From Gimesia aquarii (lineage in GTDB: Bacteria; Planctomycetota; Planctomycetia; Planctomycetales; Planctomycetaceae), in NCBI RefSeq assembly GCF_007748175.1, contig NZ_CP037422.1, positions 1,776,528 through 1,840,527 on the forward strand: 64,000 bases of DNA, in the 5' to 3' direction. Positions 17,123 through 25,835 of this stretch are shown here, one piece after another (position 1 is the first letter of the stretch; each line of letters starts with the position of its first letter). The position numbers and the translations under genes were made by a program. The notes beneath the pieces were generated by a model. The model worked only from the letters and a program-made list of their open reading frames with translations. It searched no databases and was not told the origin of the DNA.

Positions 17123-18550
17123 TCAAGCCAGCATTTTCTTTACAAGATGAGCTTCTTCGACGCCCGTTAAGCGAAAATCCAGCCCCTGGTAAAAATAGGA
17201 AAGCTCATGGTGATCGATGCCTAACAGGTGTAATACGGTCGCATGAAAGTCTCGGACATGAATCGTGTCTTTGACAGAATAATATCCCAATTCATCAGTT
17301 TCACCTATTGTGACACCAGGCTTGGAACCTCCCCCGGCAACCCACATTGAGAATGCATCGATGTGATGGTCACGTCCAATCAGATCACGAGGCTCTCCCT
17401 GTGGTGTACGCCCAAATTCGCCTCCCCAGATAACCAGCGTATCTTCCAGGAGTCCACGCTGCTTAAGATCTTTCACAAGAGCGGCAGATGCCTGATCTGT
17501 CTCCAGACAGCGTGCTCCCAGCGATTCTTCCAAATCAGTCCCTTTATTCCCATGATGATCCCAGTCCGTATGATAAAGTTGTACAAAGCGAGAACCTTTT
17601 TCGATTAATCGTCGCGCTAAGAGACAATTGCGAGCAAAAGAAGGCTTTGCAGGATCCACGCCATAGAGATCGAGGGTCTCTTTGGTCTCACCAGAAAGAT
17701 CCATCAATTCTGGTGCACTGGATTGCATTCGGTAGGCCATTTCATAGGCGGAAATCCGCGTAGAAATTTCAGGGTCTCTCGTTTTCTCTAAACGTAGCTC
17801 GTTGAGTTGATTTACCGTGTTGATGAAGTCCGACTGCCGTTCGGAATTAATCCCTTTGGGACTCGACAGGTTCAAAATGGGATCAGCACCGTTCAGGAAG
17901 GGAACTCCCTGGTACGTTGTTGGCAAAAAGCCACTTCCCCACAAAGGGGCTCCTCCACGGGGACCGCGCGGTCCTGACTGCAGCACCACAAAGCCGGGCA
18001 AGTTTTGCGATTCACTACCAATTCCATATGTGATCCAAGCGCCCATACTGGGTCGCCCAAACTGCTGAGTTCCCGTATTCATAAATAGTTTGGCTGGTCC
18101 ATGATTAAAAACATCAGTCTTCATACTCTTTAAGATCGTGATGTCATCAACGACCGTAGCAAGGTGAGGCAGAACATCCGAAATCTGGGCGCCACATTCG
18201 CCATATTTTTTAAATTTACGCCGGGTGCCTAACAACTTGGCATCTTTTTTGAGAAACGCAAACTGCTTGCCTTCGACATAAGATTCCGGAATGACATTGC
18301 CTTCCAGCTCTTGCAGTTTCGGCTTAAAGTCGAACATCTCTAACTGGCTCGGTCCCCCTGCCATAAAGAGATAAATGACATTCTTGGCTTTGGCTGGGTG
18401 ATGCGTTTTTTCCAGTGCGGGAGAGTTCGCCACTGCTCTTTGCTCAGACTGCATTAAAGTTGCCAACCCGATGGCACCAGCGCCGACAGCACAATTTTCA
18501 AAAAAGTGACGACGTGTCTGGTCGCGTAATGCCCAGTTATTAAAACTCAT
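17123..18550 (-). CDS. DUF1501 (sulfatase-fold) protein with twin-arginine-like leader
   Basis: A 475-residue DUF1501 protein, a family related to alkaline phosphatase/sulfatase folds and very expanded in planctomycetes. The start at MSFNNWALRDQTRRHFFENC is supported by AAGGAG six bases upstream (18557-18562); a longer ORF beginning 14 codons earlier has no such site. TRRHFF plus a following Gly/Ala-rich segment looks like a Tat signal. Internal family motifs include IYLFMAGGPSQLEMFDFKP, HGPAKLFMNTG, VQLYHTDWDHHG and VIWGGEFGRTPQGEPRDLIG then GRDHHIDAFSMWVAGGG. It follows the PSCyt-type gene immediately, the classic planctomycete pair. The reaction is unknown. Confidence 0.93.
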   Translation of the reverse strand: MSFNNWALRDQTRRHFFENCAVGAGAIGLATLMQSEQRAVANSPALEKTHHPAKAKNVIYLFMAGGPSQLEMFDFKPKLQELEGNVIPESYVEGKQFAFLKKDAKLLGTRRKFKKYGECGAQISDVLPHLATVVDDITILKSMKTDVFNHGPAKLFMNTGTQQFGRPSMGAWITYGIGSESQNLPGFVVLQSGPRGPRGGAPLWGSGFLPTTYQGVPFLNGADPILNLSSPKGINSERQSDFINTVNQLNELRLEKTRDPEISTRISAYEMAYRMQSSAPELMDLSGETKETLDLYGVDPAKPSFARNCLLARRLIEKGSRFVQLYHTDWDHHGNKGTDLEESLGARCLETDQASAALVKDLKQRGLLEDTLVIWGGEFGRTPQGEPRDLIGRDHHIDAFSMWVAGGGSKPGVTIGETDELGYYSVKDTIHVRDFHATVLHLLGIDHHELSYFYQGLDFRLTGVEEAHLVKKMLA

Positions 18551-18556
18551 CCGATT

Positions 18557-18562
18557 CTCCTT
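18557..18562 (-). promoter_or_regulatory. Ribosome binding site deciding the DUF1501 start
   Basis: AAGGAG on the minus strand, six bases before the ATG at 18550. It shows that the start is not the upstream in-frame ATG at 18592. Confidence 0.8.
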
Positions 18563-18609
18563 GAATGCTGATCTCTGTTTTCTTGACCACATTCACTCTG
18601 AGGAATTGA

Positions 18610-21600
18610 TTATTCGCGGGTGATATATTCATCCAAATTCATTAAGACGCGCGCCACAGCCGTCCAACTGGCGAGTTCTGCGACAGTGACTTTTTTCGGT
18701 AACTTCTTTGCAGCAACCTCTGCGGCTTCCTGTTTTGATTTCTCAAAATACGTTCTCTGTTCTGAGAGATATCGTACCAGAACTTCCAGTTCGTGATCTG
18801 TAGGTGTTCTCGCTAAACAAATTTGGAACGCCTGACGAAGTCGGCCTTCATCATAACCAGGACCTTCCTGCAGTATGCGAACAGCGAATCCTTGAATCAG
18901 TTCAAACAGTGATTGATCATTGGCTAACGTGAGGGCCTGCAAAGGAGTATTTGAACGGACCCGACGTGTGCATGTCGTATTGCTATTAGGTGCATCGAAC
19001 GTTGGCAACATGGGATACGGACTTGATCGCCAAAAATAGGTATACATGCCACGACGATATCGATTCTCACCTTTCTCCTCTGGCCAACTCTTTTTGTTTT
19101 GAGTTAAAACATAGATTCCCTCTGGTTGCGGTGGATAAACACTAGGACCTCCAATTTTCCTGGTTAATAAACCACTACTGGCCAGAAAAAGGTCTCGAAT
19201 TGATTCTGCTTCCAGCCGAAATCGATTCTGTCTGGATAGTAAGAGATTACGAGGATCTCGTTTTTGATATTCTTGATTAAAGTCTGAGGTCTGACGATAG
19301 GCGGCTGATGTGACAATCAACCGATGTAAGCCTTTTACATTCCAATCGGCCCGCATAAATTCATGTGCCAACCAATCGAGAAGCTGTGGATGCGAAGGCA
19401 TTGTACCTTGAGTCCCAAAATCATTTTCCGTTTCCACAAGTCCCTTACCAAAGAAACGTTGCCAATAACGATTCACAGTGACACGGGCCGTCAGCGGTTG
19501 CTGCTTACTGGTGAGCCATTTTGCAAAGTCAAGGCGCGTTGGTGATTTTACAGCCGGAGGCATCGGCGGTAATACTGCAGGAACGCCAGGTGTCACTCGT
19601 GCTCCCGGCGACAGGAAATTTCCTCGCAAGAGAATAAACGTTTCGCGTGGTTTGGGTAACTCCTTCATCACCATCGTTGTCACGATACTCTTATTCAACT
19701 TCGTCTGTTCTGATTTTAGCTTTGTCAGTTGTTGATTCAGATCAGACCATTGGGCATCCGACTGATAAAATGCTTGTTCTAAAGTCGTCTTCTGTTTTGC
19801 ATTCCATTTTTCTTCCGGCTGCTTCAAAATCGCCGCCACAGCAGTGTCAATATTCAAAACGCGCGGATGCACCGTCGTCGTTGAAAGACGGAAACGACCA
19901 ACATTATATTTCGAATCACGGGTCTGTTTTAACATCACCCGTAATCTCATTGGCCCTGAAGAAGTTAATGGCTCTTTCAATCTGATAATGGCATGACGAT
20001 TCACATTCATATTGCCTTTTTTGACGTTAATGGCCCAGCCCGTTTTGAGATCGCCGTCAACCAGATAACTGGCAGGAAATTTCTCCTGAGAGTGATCCGC
20101 GGATGCGTGAGACAAACCAACGGATTCAAACTTTGACCAACCAGACTTTGTCTGGCGAGTGACATCGACTGTTACTTCATCTAACACAAAATTACCATTT
20201 GCAGCCCAGCCAGGCCCCATTTTGGGAAGGCTGTCATGTGTGAGGACTTCCAGCCGCAGGCCTGTCGTGCCCGATGGAATGGCAGCTGTTTCGATGACAT
20301 AGGTATCATTCTTAGGAATCTTGCCTCCCACCAATAACGAACGATCTTCCAACACGGTAATCGTTGCTCCATTCTGCGATGTTGTAGTGCGTGTTTTGAG
20401 ATTCGACCAATGTTGATTTTTAGATTGCAAACTTTGCTGGATTTCCTGCTTCCATTGCTGGAACTCCGATTTCAATGATTTTTTACGCCCTGCCAACTGT
20501 TTCGTAAAATCAGCAACTTCTTTTTTAAGATCCTGCTGCTTCACTTTTTGTTTCGCCGTGGGTAGTGGCAACGTTGGTGAGGCACTGTTGATGTCTGCGG
20601 TACTGTTGAAGATCGCATAGAGCTGGTAGAAGTCTCGCTGTGTAATCGGATCATATTTATGCTTATGACATTGTGCGCACCCTACCGTTAAACCGAGGAA
20701 TGCCGCTCCCGTCGTATTCACACGATCCACGACCGCTTCCACACGAAACTGTTCGGGATTGGTCCCCCCTTCCTGATTAATCAATGTATTTCGGTGAAAA
20801 CCAGTGGCGATTAACTGATCGGTAGTGGGGTTTGGTAATAAATCGCCGGCTAGTTGCTCAGTCACGAATTGATCAAAGGGCATATTCTCATTGACGGACT
20901 TGATAACCCAATCACGGTACTTCCAAATGGAACGCGGACCATCAATGGTAAAACCGTTCGAATCGGCGTATCGCGCAACATCTAACCAATGCCGTGCCCA
21001 ACGTTCTCCATAATGAGGAGAAGCCAGAAGCCGATCCACTAGTCGCTCGTAAGCATCTGGCCGTTTATCAGCTAGAAATGTTTGCACTTCTTTAAGAGAG
21101 GGAGGCAGACCTGTCAGATCCAGACTCAAACGACGAATTAACGTGCTGCGTTCCGCTTCTTGAGAAGGTTTTAATTGTTTCTGTTCAAGGCGGCTTAGAA
21201 TAAATCTATCAATCGAGTTTCTGACCCACTTTTGTTGCTTGACGACCGGCAGCTTCGGTTGCTTGATTGGATGAAATGCCCAATGATCTGAAGTTTTCTG
21301 AGTGACTTTTAAAGTCTGCTCTGCTTCTGGAATTTTCGCTCCCTGATCGATCCATTTTTGAATCAGCGCTATTTCCGCTTGCTTCAAGGCTGGCAAGTCA
21401 TGCGGCATTTGCGGAATGTTTCCCTGACCCGAAAGGCTCAAAAAGAGAGGGCTTTCTATACTCTTTCCGGGAATCACCGCTGGTCCACGATCGCCTCCCT
21501 TAAGAATATTAGCCCCGTAGTCCAGACGCAGGCCGGATTCTTCGCCACCCTGTGAATGACAATCATAACAATGCTGTTTCAGCAAAGGACGAATCTGTTT

Positions 21601-21702
21601 TTCAAAATTGATGTCCTTCTCTTTTTCAGCGGCGATACCAGTCTGCACAATCGCCAGCATGGCAAATACAACGGTCATGAGGTGTCTTGAACTATTCCAC
21701 AT
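18610..21702 (-). CDS. Secreted planctomycete cytochrome c (PSCyt1/DUF1549/DUF1553)
   Basis: A 1030-residue secreted protein with the canonical planctomycete domain series. After a signal peptide (about 1-24) comes a PSCyt1 heme c site, CYDCH near residue 45, within IRPLLKQHCYDCHSQGG, and a C-terminal-to-heme MPH candidate ligand region. The DUF1549 domain includes RNSIDRFILSRLEQKQLKPS and SPHYGERWARHWLDVARYAD. A large middle beta-rich insert follows, and then DUF1553 with RVTVNRYWQRFFGKGLV, ETENDFGTQGTMPSHPQLLD and PNSNTTCTRRVRSNTPLQAL. The single-heme c site and secretion are seen directly. A role in extracellular polysaccharide or electron-transfer chemistry is only suggested for the family. 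It is the upstream gene of the DUF1501 partner. Confidence 0.93.
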   Translation of the reverse strand: MWNSSRHLMTVVFAMLAIVQTGIAAEKEKDINFEKQIRPLLKQHCYDCHSQGGEESGLRLDYGANILKGGDRGPAVIPGKSIESPLFLSLSGQGNIPQMPHDLPALKQAEIALIQKWIDQGAKIPEAEQTLKVTQKTSDHWAFHPIKQPKLPVVKQQKWVRNSIDRFILSRLEQKQLKPSQEAERSTLIRRLSLDLTGLPPSLKEVQTFLADKRPDAYERLVDRLLASPHYGERWARHWLDVARYADSNGFTIDGPRSIWKYRDWVIKSVNENMPFDQFVTEQLAGDLLPNPTTDQLIATGFHRNTLINQEGGTNPEQFRVEAVVDRVNTTGAAFLGLTVGCAQCHKHKYDPITQRDFYQLYAIFNSTADINSASPTLPLPTAKQKVKQQDLKKEVADFTKQLAGRKKSLKSEFQQWKQEIQQSLQSKNQHWSNLKTRTTTSQNGATITVLEDRSLLVGGKIPKNDTYVIETAAIPSGTTGLRLEVLTHDSLPKMGPGWAANGNFVLDEVTVDVTRQTKSGWSKFESVGLSHASADHSQEKFPASYLVDGDLKTGWAINVKKGNMNVNRHAIIRLKEPLTSSGPMRLRVMLKQTRDSKYNVGRFRLSTTTVHPRVLNIDTAVAAILKQPEEKWNAKQKTTLEQAFYQSDAQWSDLNQQLTKLKSEQTKLNKSIVTTMVMKELPKPRETFILLRGNFLSPGARVTPGVPAVLPPMPPAVKSPTRLDFAKWLTSKQQPLTARVTVNRYWQRFFGKGLVETENDFGTQGTMPSHPQLLDWLAHEFMRADWNVKGLHRLIVTSAAYRQTSDFNQEYQKRDPRNLLLSRQNRFRLEAESIRDLFLASSGLLTRKIGGPSVYPPQPEGIYVLTQNKKSWPEEKGENRYRRGMYTYFWRSSPYPMLPTFDAPNSNTTCTRRVRSNTPLQALTLANDQSLFELIQGFAVRILQEGPGYDEGRLRQAFQICLARTPTDHELEVLVRYLSEQRTYFEKSKQEAAEVAAKKLPKKVTVAELASWTAVARVLMNLDEYITRE

Positions 21703-21945
21703 TGGTCAACCTGAATCAAAAGTCAGCCGAGTTGGTGCGATCATCAATCTATAGCGTGTTACCTATCGATCACGATACTAGAAAGCAGGTATGCTGAAGA
21801 AGCTCGGAAGGTCCTGATTTTTAAAAGTATCTTAATTATTAAGTTACCAACAGGTGGGTCAGTTTGCAAGTTTTTGTTGAAAACGCAGCAGAAAACAGAC
21901 CAATTATACCAGAAATGCGAACCGCTCTTTTTTGTGAGCTTCGCG

Positions 21946-22800
21946 TTATTCGCCCTCAATGCGTAAGGCGGAAATCTGAACCTGATCAGAGTGCGCAAGA
22001 AAACTCAAAAAGCATTCTTTTCCGGACTGTTGGGCTGGTTGCGCGCAGGTTAAGACACGTTGTTTCCCGACACTCACCACGAATCGATTGCCGGTGCCAA
22101 CAAGTCGGATATCCACTGATTCTGGCTTTGACTTGTCCAAAATCAACTTTGCGGATTTGAGTTTTTGGAATGCATCCTTTACGACTGCAGAAGCTTCCAC
22201 AGCATCAGCTTGAAAATGAATCGCGCTGGTTACGAGAACTTTGTCGGGATCTGTCGGATCTCTCGTGAGCAGCTGTAAAGTGAAAGCGGGGAATTTGTTT
22301 TCTACTTCCACACGAAAACTGACACTAATTCTTTTATACGGACGCAAAAACGTTGCAGCAGAAAATTGATTGGCAGTGGAACTCATTCCGTCTTCCTTAA
22401 ACTGCCAGCCCTTATTTTTCCAGAACAATTTATAAAATGGATTTTGCCAACTCGTGGATGTGAGCTCGCCTTCCTCGACTGTTTTTACATCGGGCAAAAG
22501 TGGCCGTCGATTCACGGTTTGTGTGAGCACGAGTTCTGTATCAGGTTGAGGCGTTACTGGATCCAAAACAGGAATCGGAGTCTCTTTAAGCCATTCTGCA
22601 TCATGAGCTTGAGCTGATGAATGATGTGGTTGTCTCAACTCACCCGACTGTTCACTTCTGGACTGCGCGGCGCGTTGTGAACGATTTTGAATCTTGTAAA
22701 TCAGGAACGCTGAGACTGTTATGATAAAAACAACCAGCACAACTCCCGGTTTGATTCGTCTCACTCTTCGACTATGGTTTTCAGATTCCTCTGAGATCAT
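21946..22800 (-). CDS. Membrane-anchored protein with a possible concanavalin-like domain
   Basis: A 284-residue protein with a basic cytoplasmic N-terminus, one membrane helix (about 19-39) and an extracytoplasmic part. The outer region (about 110-284) has alternating strands such as YKRISVSFRVEVENKFPAF and ESVDIRLVGTGNRFVVSVG, ending LSFLAHSDQVQISALRIEG. That is the look of a LamG/DUF1080-type jelly roll, but I do not recognise specific residues. The start codon follows the stop of the methyltransferase gene with no gap, so they are probably translationally coupled. Function unknown. Confidence 0.7.
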   Translation of the reverse strand: MISEESENHSRRVRRIKPGVVLVVFIITVSAFLIYKIQNRSQRAAQSRSEQSGELRQPHHSSAQAHDAEWLKETPIPVLDPVTPQPDTELVLTQTVNRRPLLPDVKTVEEGELTSTSWQNPFYKLFWKNKGWQFKEDGMSSTANQFSAATFLRPYKRISVSFRVEVENKFPAFTLQLLTRDPTDPDKVLVTSAIHFQADAVEASAVVKDAFQKLKSAKLILDKSKPESVDIRLVGTGNRFVVSVGKQRVLTCAQPAQQSGKECFLSFLAHSDQVQISALRIEGE

Positions 22801-24045
22801 TTAATCGGTCCCGTCTTTCCTTGACGTTGTACACAATTCCTGAAACGGTTTTCCCAAAGTTTGTTCAAGGTAAAATGAGTGAATTCCAAATTGCGCCTTT
22901 AATGCCTGATACTGCTCCACCGCTTTCAAAAACTCAACCTGACTTAATGCCGCGTGACGTTTGACTGCTTTGATCAGAATATTTTTAGGCGTATGTTCGG
23001 TATCGATGAATTCTATCACCTGAGTCCGATATCCGCAAATTTCTAACACCTGTGCCCGTAAAGCATCTGTAACCAGCGCGGCTGTTTTTTCTTTCAGGAT
23101 TCCATGTTGCAGTAATGAGTCGATGCGTGTGTTAGCGATCTGTTGGAAGATTTCATGCTGGCAACAGGGAACCGCCATAATCACGGAAGCCTCTGACCTG
23201 ATCGCATTCGCAAGGGCAGCATCGGTGGCTGTGTCACAAGCATGAAGCGAAATGGAAAGGTCGCATTTGCTGGCACCAGCGTCAAACTGGGATATATCAC
23301 CCGTTTGGAACGAAAGTCCCTGACAGTGCAATTGATCGGCGATATTCTGACAATCTTCAACCACAGATTGCTTCAGGTCCAAGCCGAGAATGTTGACATC
23401 ACGCTGCAAGACTTCCCTCAATAGATAGTGTGTTGCAAATGTGAGATAACTTTTACCACAACCAAAATCCAGAACATTCAATTTGCCCGTTGCGGGAAGA
23501 GCTGGAACAATATCATTGACGAATTCGAGATAACGGTTGATTTGTCGAAACTTTCGGTATTGAGCAGATTTCACTTTCCCTGCGGGTGTCATCACACCAA
23601 TCGCTTCTAGAAAATCACAGGGAGTTCCCTCAGGAATCAAATAATGTTTGGTCCGATCATGGGCTGCAGCTTGTATGAGGTCGGCTTTCGTGGGCGCCTG
23701 TTTTTTCAGACGAATCGTTCCCTTGGCAGATTTTTGAAAATGATAGTCGGCTGCTTGCGTATAGAGATAACCTTCCCGAAACTGATTTGACCATAGTTCT
23801 GTAACTCGCTGAATCATCTCAGCGAGAAGCAGATTCTCGTGTACTTCCTGCTGCCCTCTGGAAAGAGCGACTTGAAAATGAGGCTTCTCTTTAATGGTGA
23901 CAGGACGTACTGATAACTTTTTCCAGGCAGACGAATTTTTCTCGACTGGTTTACTCAAAATCAACTGAATGCAGGCACCGTCTTTAAGTGCTTGGATCAC
24001 CTCAGTCGGTAATGTTGACTCAAGATGTGATGGTCGATGTTTCAT
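22801..24045 (-). CDS. METTL25/RRNAD1-like SAM-dependent methyltransferase (Methyltransf_32)
   Basis: A 414-residue protein from the ATG chosen here (MKHRPSHLESTLPTEV); a 21-codon-longer reading overlaps the preceding gene by 89 bases and looks less likely. The SAM-binding motif is NVLDFGCGKSYLTFATHYLL. It is followed by a DLKQSVVEDCQ acidic-loop region, LSISLHACDTATDAALANAI and AVPCCQHEIFQQI. The HxCDxxTD plus CCQHE pattern characterises the Methyltransf_32 group related to eukaryotic METTL25 proteins. Substrate unknown; RNA is possible by analogy, a small molecule or protein equally so. About 26 bases of the 5' end overlap the prepilin-peptidase gene, so the two are co-transcribed. Confidence 0.85.
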   Translation of the reverse strand: MKHRPSHLESTLPTEVIQALKDGACIQLILSKPVEKNSSAWKKLSVRPVTIKEKPHFQVALSRGQQEVHENLLLAEMIQRVTELWSNQFREGYLYTQAADYHFQKSAKGTIRLKKQAPTKADLIQAAAHDRTKHYLIPEGTPCDFLEAIGVMTPAGKVKSAQYRKFRQINRYLEFVNDIVPALPATGKLNVLDFGCGKSYLTFATHYLLREVLQRDVNILGLDLKQSVVEDCQNIADQLHCQGLSFQTGDISQFDAGASKCDLSISLHACDTATDAALANAIRSEASVIMAVPCCQHEIFQQIANTRIDSLLQHGILKEKTAALVTDALRAQVLEICGYRTQVIEFIDTEHTPKNILIKAVKRHAALSQVEFLKAVEQYQALKAQFGIHSFYLEQTLGKPFQELCTTSRKDGTD

Positions 24046-25180
24046 CGAATGGAATTGGATCCTGTAAAGTCTCTTGGAATTCTCGGTTGTGATAAATGTG
24101 TTGCGCAAAACCAGTCAGAATTGGAATCGCAGTAATCTGTGCTCCCATAAAAATGAGGTAAAACGAAGTTTCCATATCATGTGAAAGCACTGTGAGATAT
24201 TTCCCCAATAACATTTGCATTGCTAATGCAACCACAAGAAAAGTGGAGGCAGGCAACCTGTAATATTCCGAACGCTGGTTCCTGCTGAATAACTCAGAAC
24301 AGGCTAAACAGAAAGCGGCCAGAAAGCCGACCGTTATCACCTGCTGCCAACCTAAGTAGAGCCCGATCAAAATTAATAGAAAAAACGTCTTTGGTTGAAA
24401 AACGCACTTTGATTTTTCTTTTTGCAACAGAAAAGGCCAGGTAAACAAAAAACCGATAATCATCCCATATACGAGCCCACACCCTAGAGTGATGAGCGTC
24501 TGCTTTTCAACGCCCCAGTGCAAAGAACTGTGATATGTTGTCTTTGTGAGAACTACCTCATTAAGAACTACAGAAACGGAATCAGGTTGTACCGAGATCA
24601 CAGCAGGAACCGGATGCAATTCTGGAATGAACGCGCCAATCAATATGCCAAATAAGAAACACCACAGCAACAGTCGACGCGGAATGGTCTGGCGATCAAA
24701 CTGAATATAAGCAGCAGCAAGTACAACGACAAACAAATAACAGTAATAAACATAAAGGGCGATCAGATCCCAGGTCCGTCCCATGATGATTTGATACGCG
24801 CCCCACTCACGGTTGGGAAATCGATAAGGCAAAAAGCGACCTCCCGAATATACTAACGACCAATAAAGTAGCAGAAAAAAAACGCCAACCAGGACTTCCA
24901 CAATCGGATAGCGAATCGAAATTGGTGCCTGACAATTTCGGCACCTTCCCTTGAGTAATAGCCAACCCAGAATAGGAAGGTTATCTCGAGTAGAAATCGG
25001 TGTTTCACACATTGGACAACGGGACTTGGGTTTGGAAAGACTCAGACCCAACGGCATCCGATAAATCACAACGTTTAAAAAACTACCAATGACCGATCCC
25101 AAGACGAAGCACCAGACCGCAGTAAAAACCTCCAAAACCCACCAGTTGATACTCGCGGAATATTCTAACATCAGTTGCAT
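24020..25180 (-). CDS. Prepilin peptidase homologue (PilD/A24), catalytic Asp apparently missing
   Basis: A 386-residue multi-spanning membrane protein of the type IV prepilin peptidase family. The N-terminal part is intact: GSVIGSFLNVVIYRMPLG and the zinc-type cysteines C55, C58, C80 and C83 (CPMC ... CRNC). The normal peptidase signatures are altered. In the first, usually ID-x4-(L/I)P, the sequence is YIQFDRQTIPRRL, so the expected Asp aligns to Q160. In the second, usually GxGDxK before a GWQ segment, the sequence is CVFQPKTFFLLILIGLYLGWQ, so Gly-Asp aligns to Q262-P263. Both catalytic aspartates therefore seem lost, while the membrane topology is kept. Alignment is by eye from family knowledge. 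No pilus genes are adjacent. Confidence 0.78.
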   Translation of the reverse strand: MQLMLEYSASINWWVLEVFTAVWCFVLGSVIGSFLNVVIYRMPLGLSLSKPKSRCPMCETPISTRDNLPILGWLLLKGRCRNCQAPISIRYPIVEVLVGVFFLLLYWSLVYSGGRFLPYRFPNREWGAYQIIMGRTWDLIALYVYYCYLFVVVLAAAYIQFDRQTIPRRLLLWCFLFGILIGAFIPELHPVPAVISVQPDSVSVVLNEVVLTKTTYHSSLHWGVEKQTLITLGCGLVYGMIIGFLFTWPFLLQKEKSKCVFQPKTFFLLILIGLYLGWQQVITVGFLAAFCLACSELFSRNQRSEYYRLPASTFLVVALAMQMLLGKYLTVLSHDMETSFYLIFMGAQITAIPILTGFAQHIYHNREFQETLQDPIPFDETSTITS

Positions 25181-25835
25181 TGTAAAAGGTCGATCTATCG
25201 TATCTCTTGTTTTATGAGACTGGTTTTATGTGAGCCGAACTGTTCGGGACTTCCCTTCGACACAGAGGAGGTATTTCCAGCATCAAATATTTTTAATTCT
25301 ACTGTATCAACTTTATGCAAAGAGTACAGATCTGATCATTTTGCACAATTCCCTTAGTACAATAAATCCGAAAAAGCAGGCGCAAAAATACAACCATATT
25401 AATTCACAGCATCATAATTATATTCGGATCAAAAAAACATGCACCATTTTACGTAATTAGTATCTGTCAATTCCAAAAATTCGTCGAGATCCTGCTTTCT
25501 CAAAAACCCCGGTTAACTGATCTAATTACATCTACCGATAATCTATATATCTCAAATATGAGAATCCCTCAAACTTCTTCGGATACGAATCAATTCTCCC
25601 AAAACTCCATCTCCTCGTATTCGAAAGAGTCTAAAAAGAAGTGATTATTGAGACTATCTATACGGTCCCAATATCAAAGCGATGCAGATGGAGATTATGC
25701 CCTCGTTTCGCGTTTGGAAGCTTCTTTCTCCCTACGGACAGATAGAAATTTCGATCGTTATACAAGGAAACACTAAGCCTCAAAATCGTTTCCTGAACTA
25801 ATCAGCATACATCTTGATTTGGAAAGAATACTGGA
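25181..25835. other. Intergenic, AT-rich region of 655 bases
   Basis: Between two divergent genes. It contains only short unconvincing ORFs on either strand. I found no tRNA, no T-run hairpin and no repeat. It presumably holds promoters for the peptidase-homologue operon and the secreted protein to its right. Confidence 0.4.

Noticed and set aside
22801-24108. Longer start for the methyltransferase (ORF beginning at 24108)
   Set aside because: It would overlap the preceding gene by 89 bases and adds 21 residues that do not look like the family. The internal ATG at 24045 fits better.
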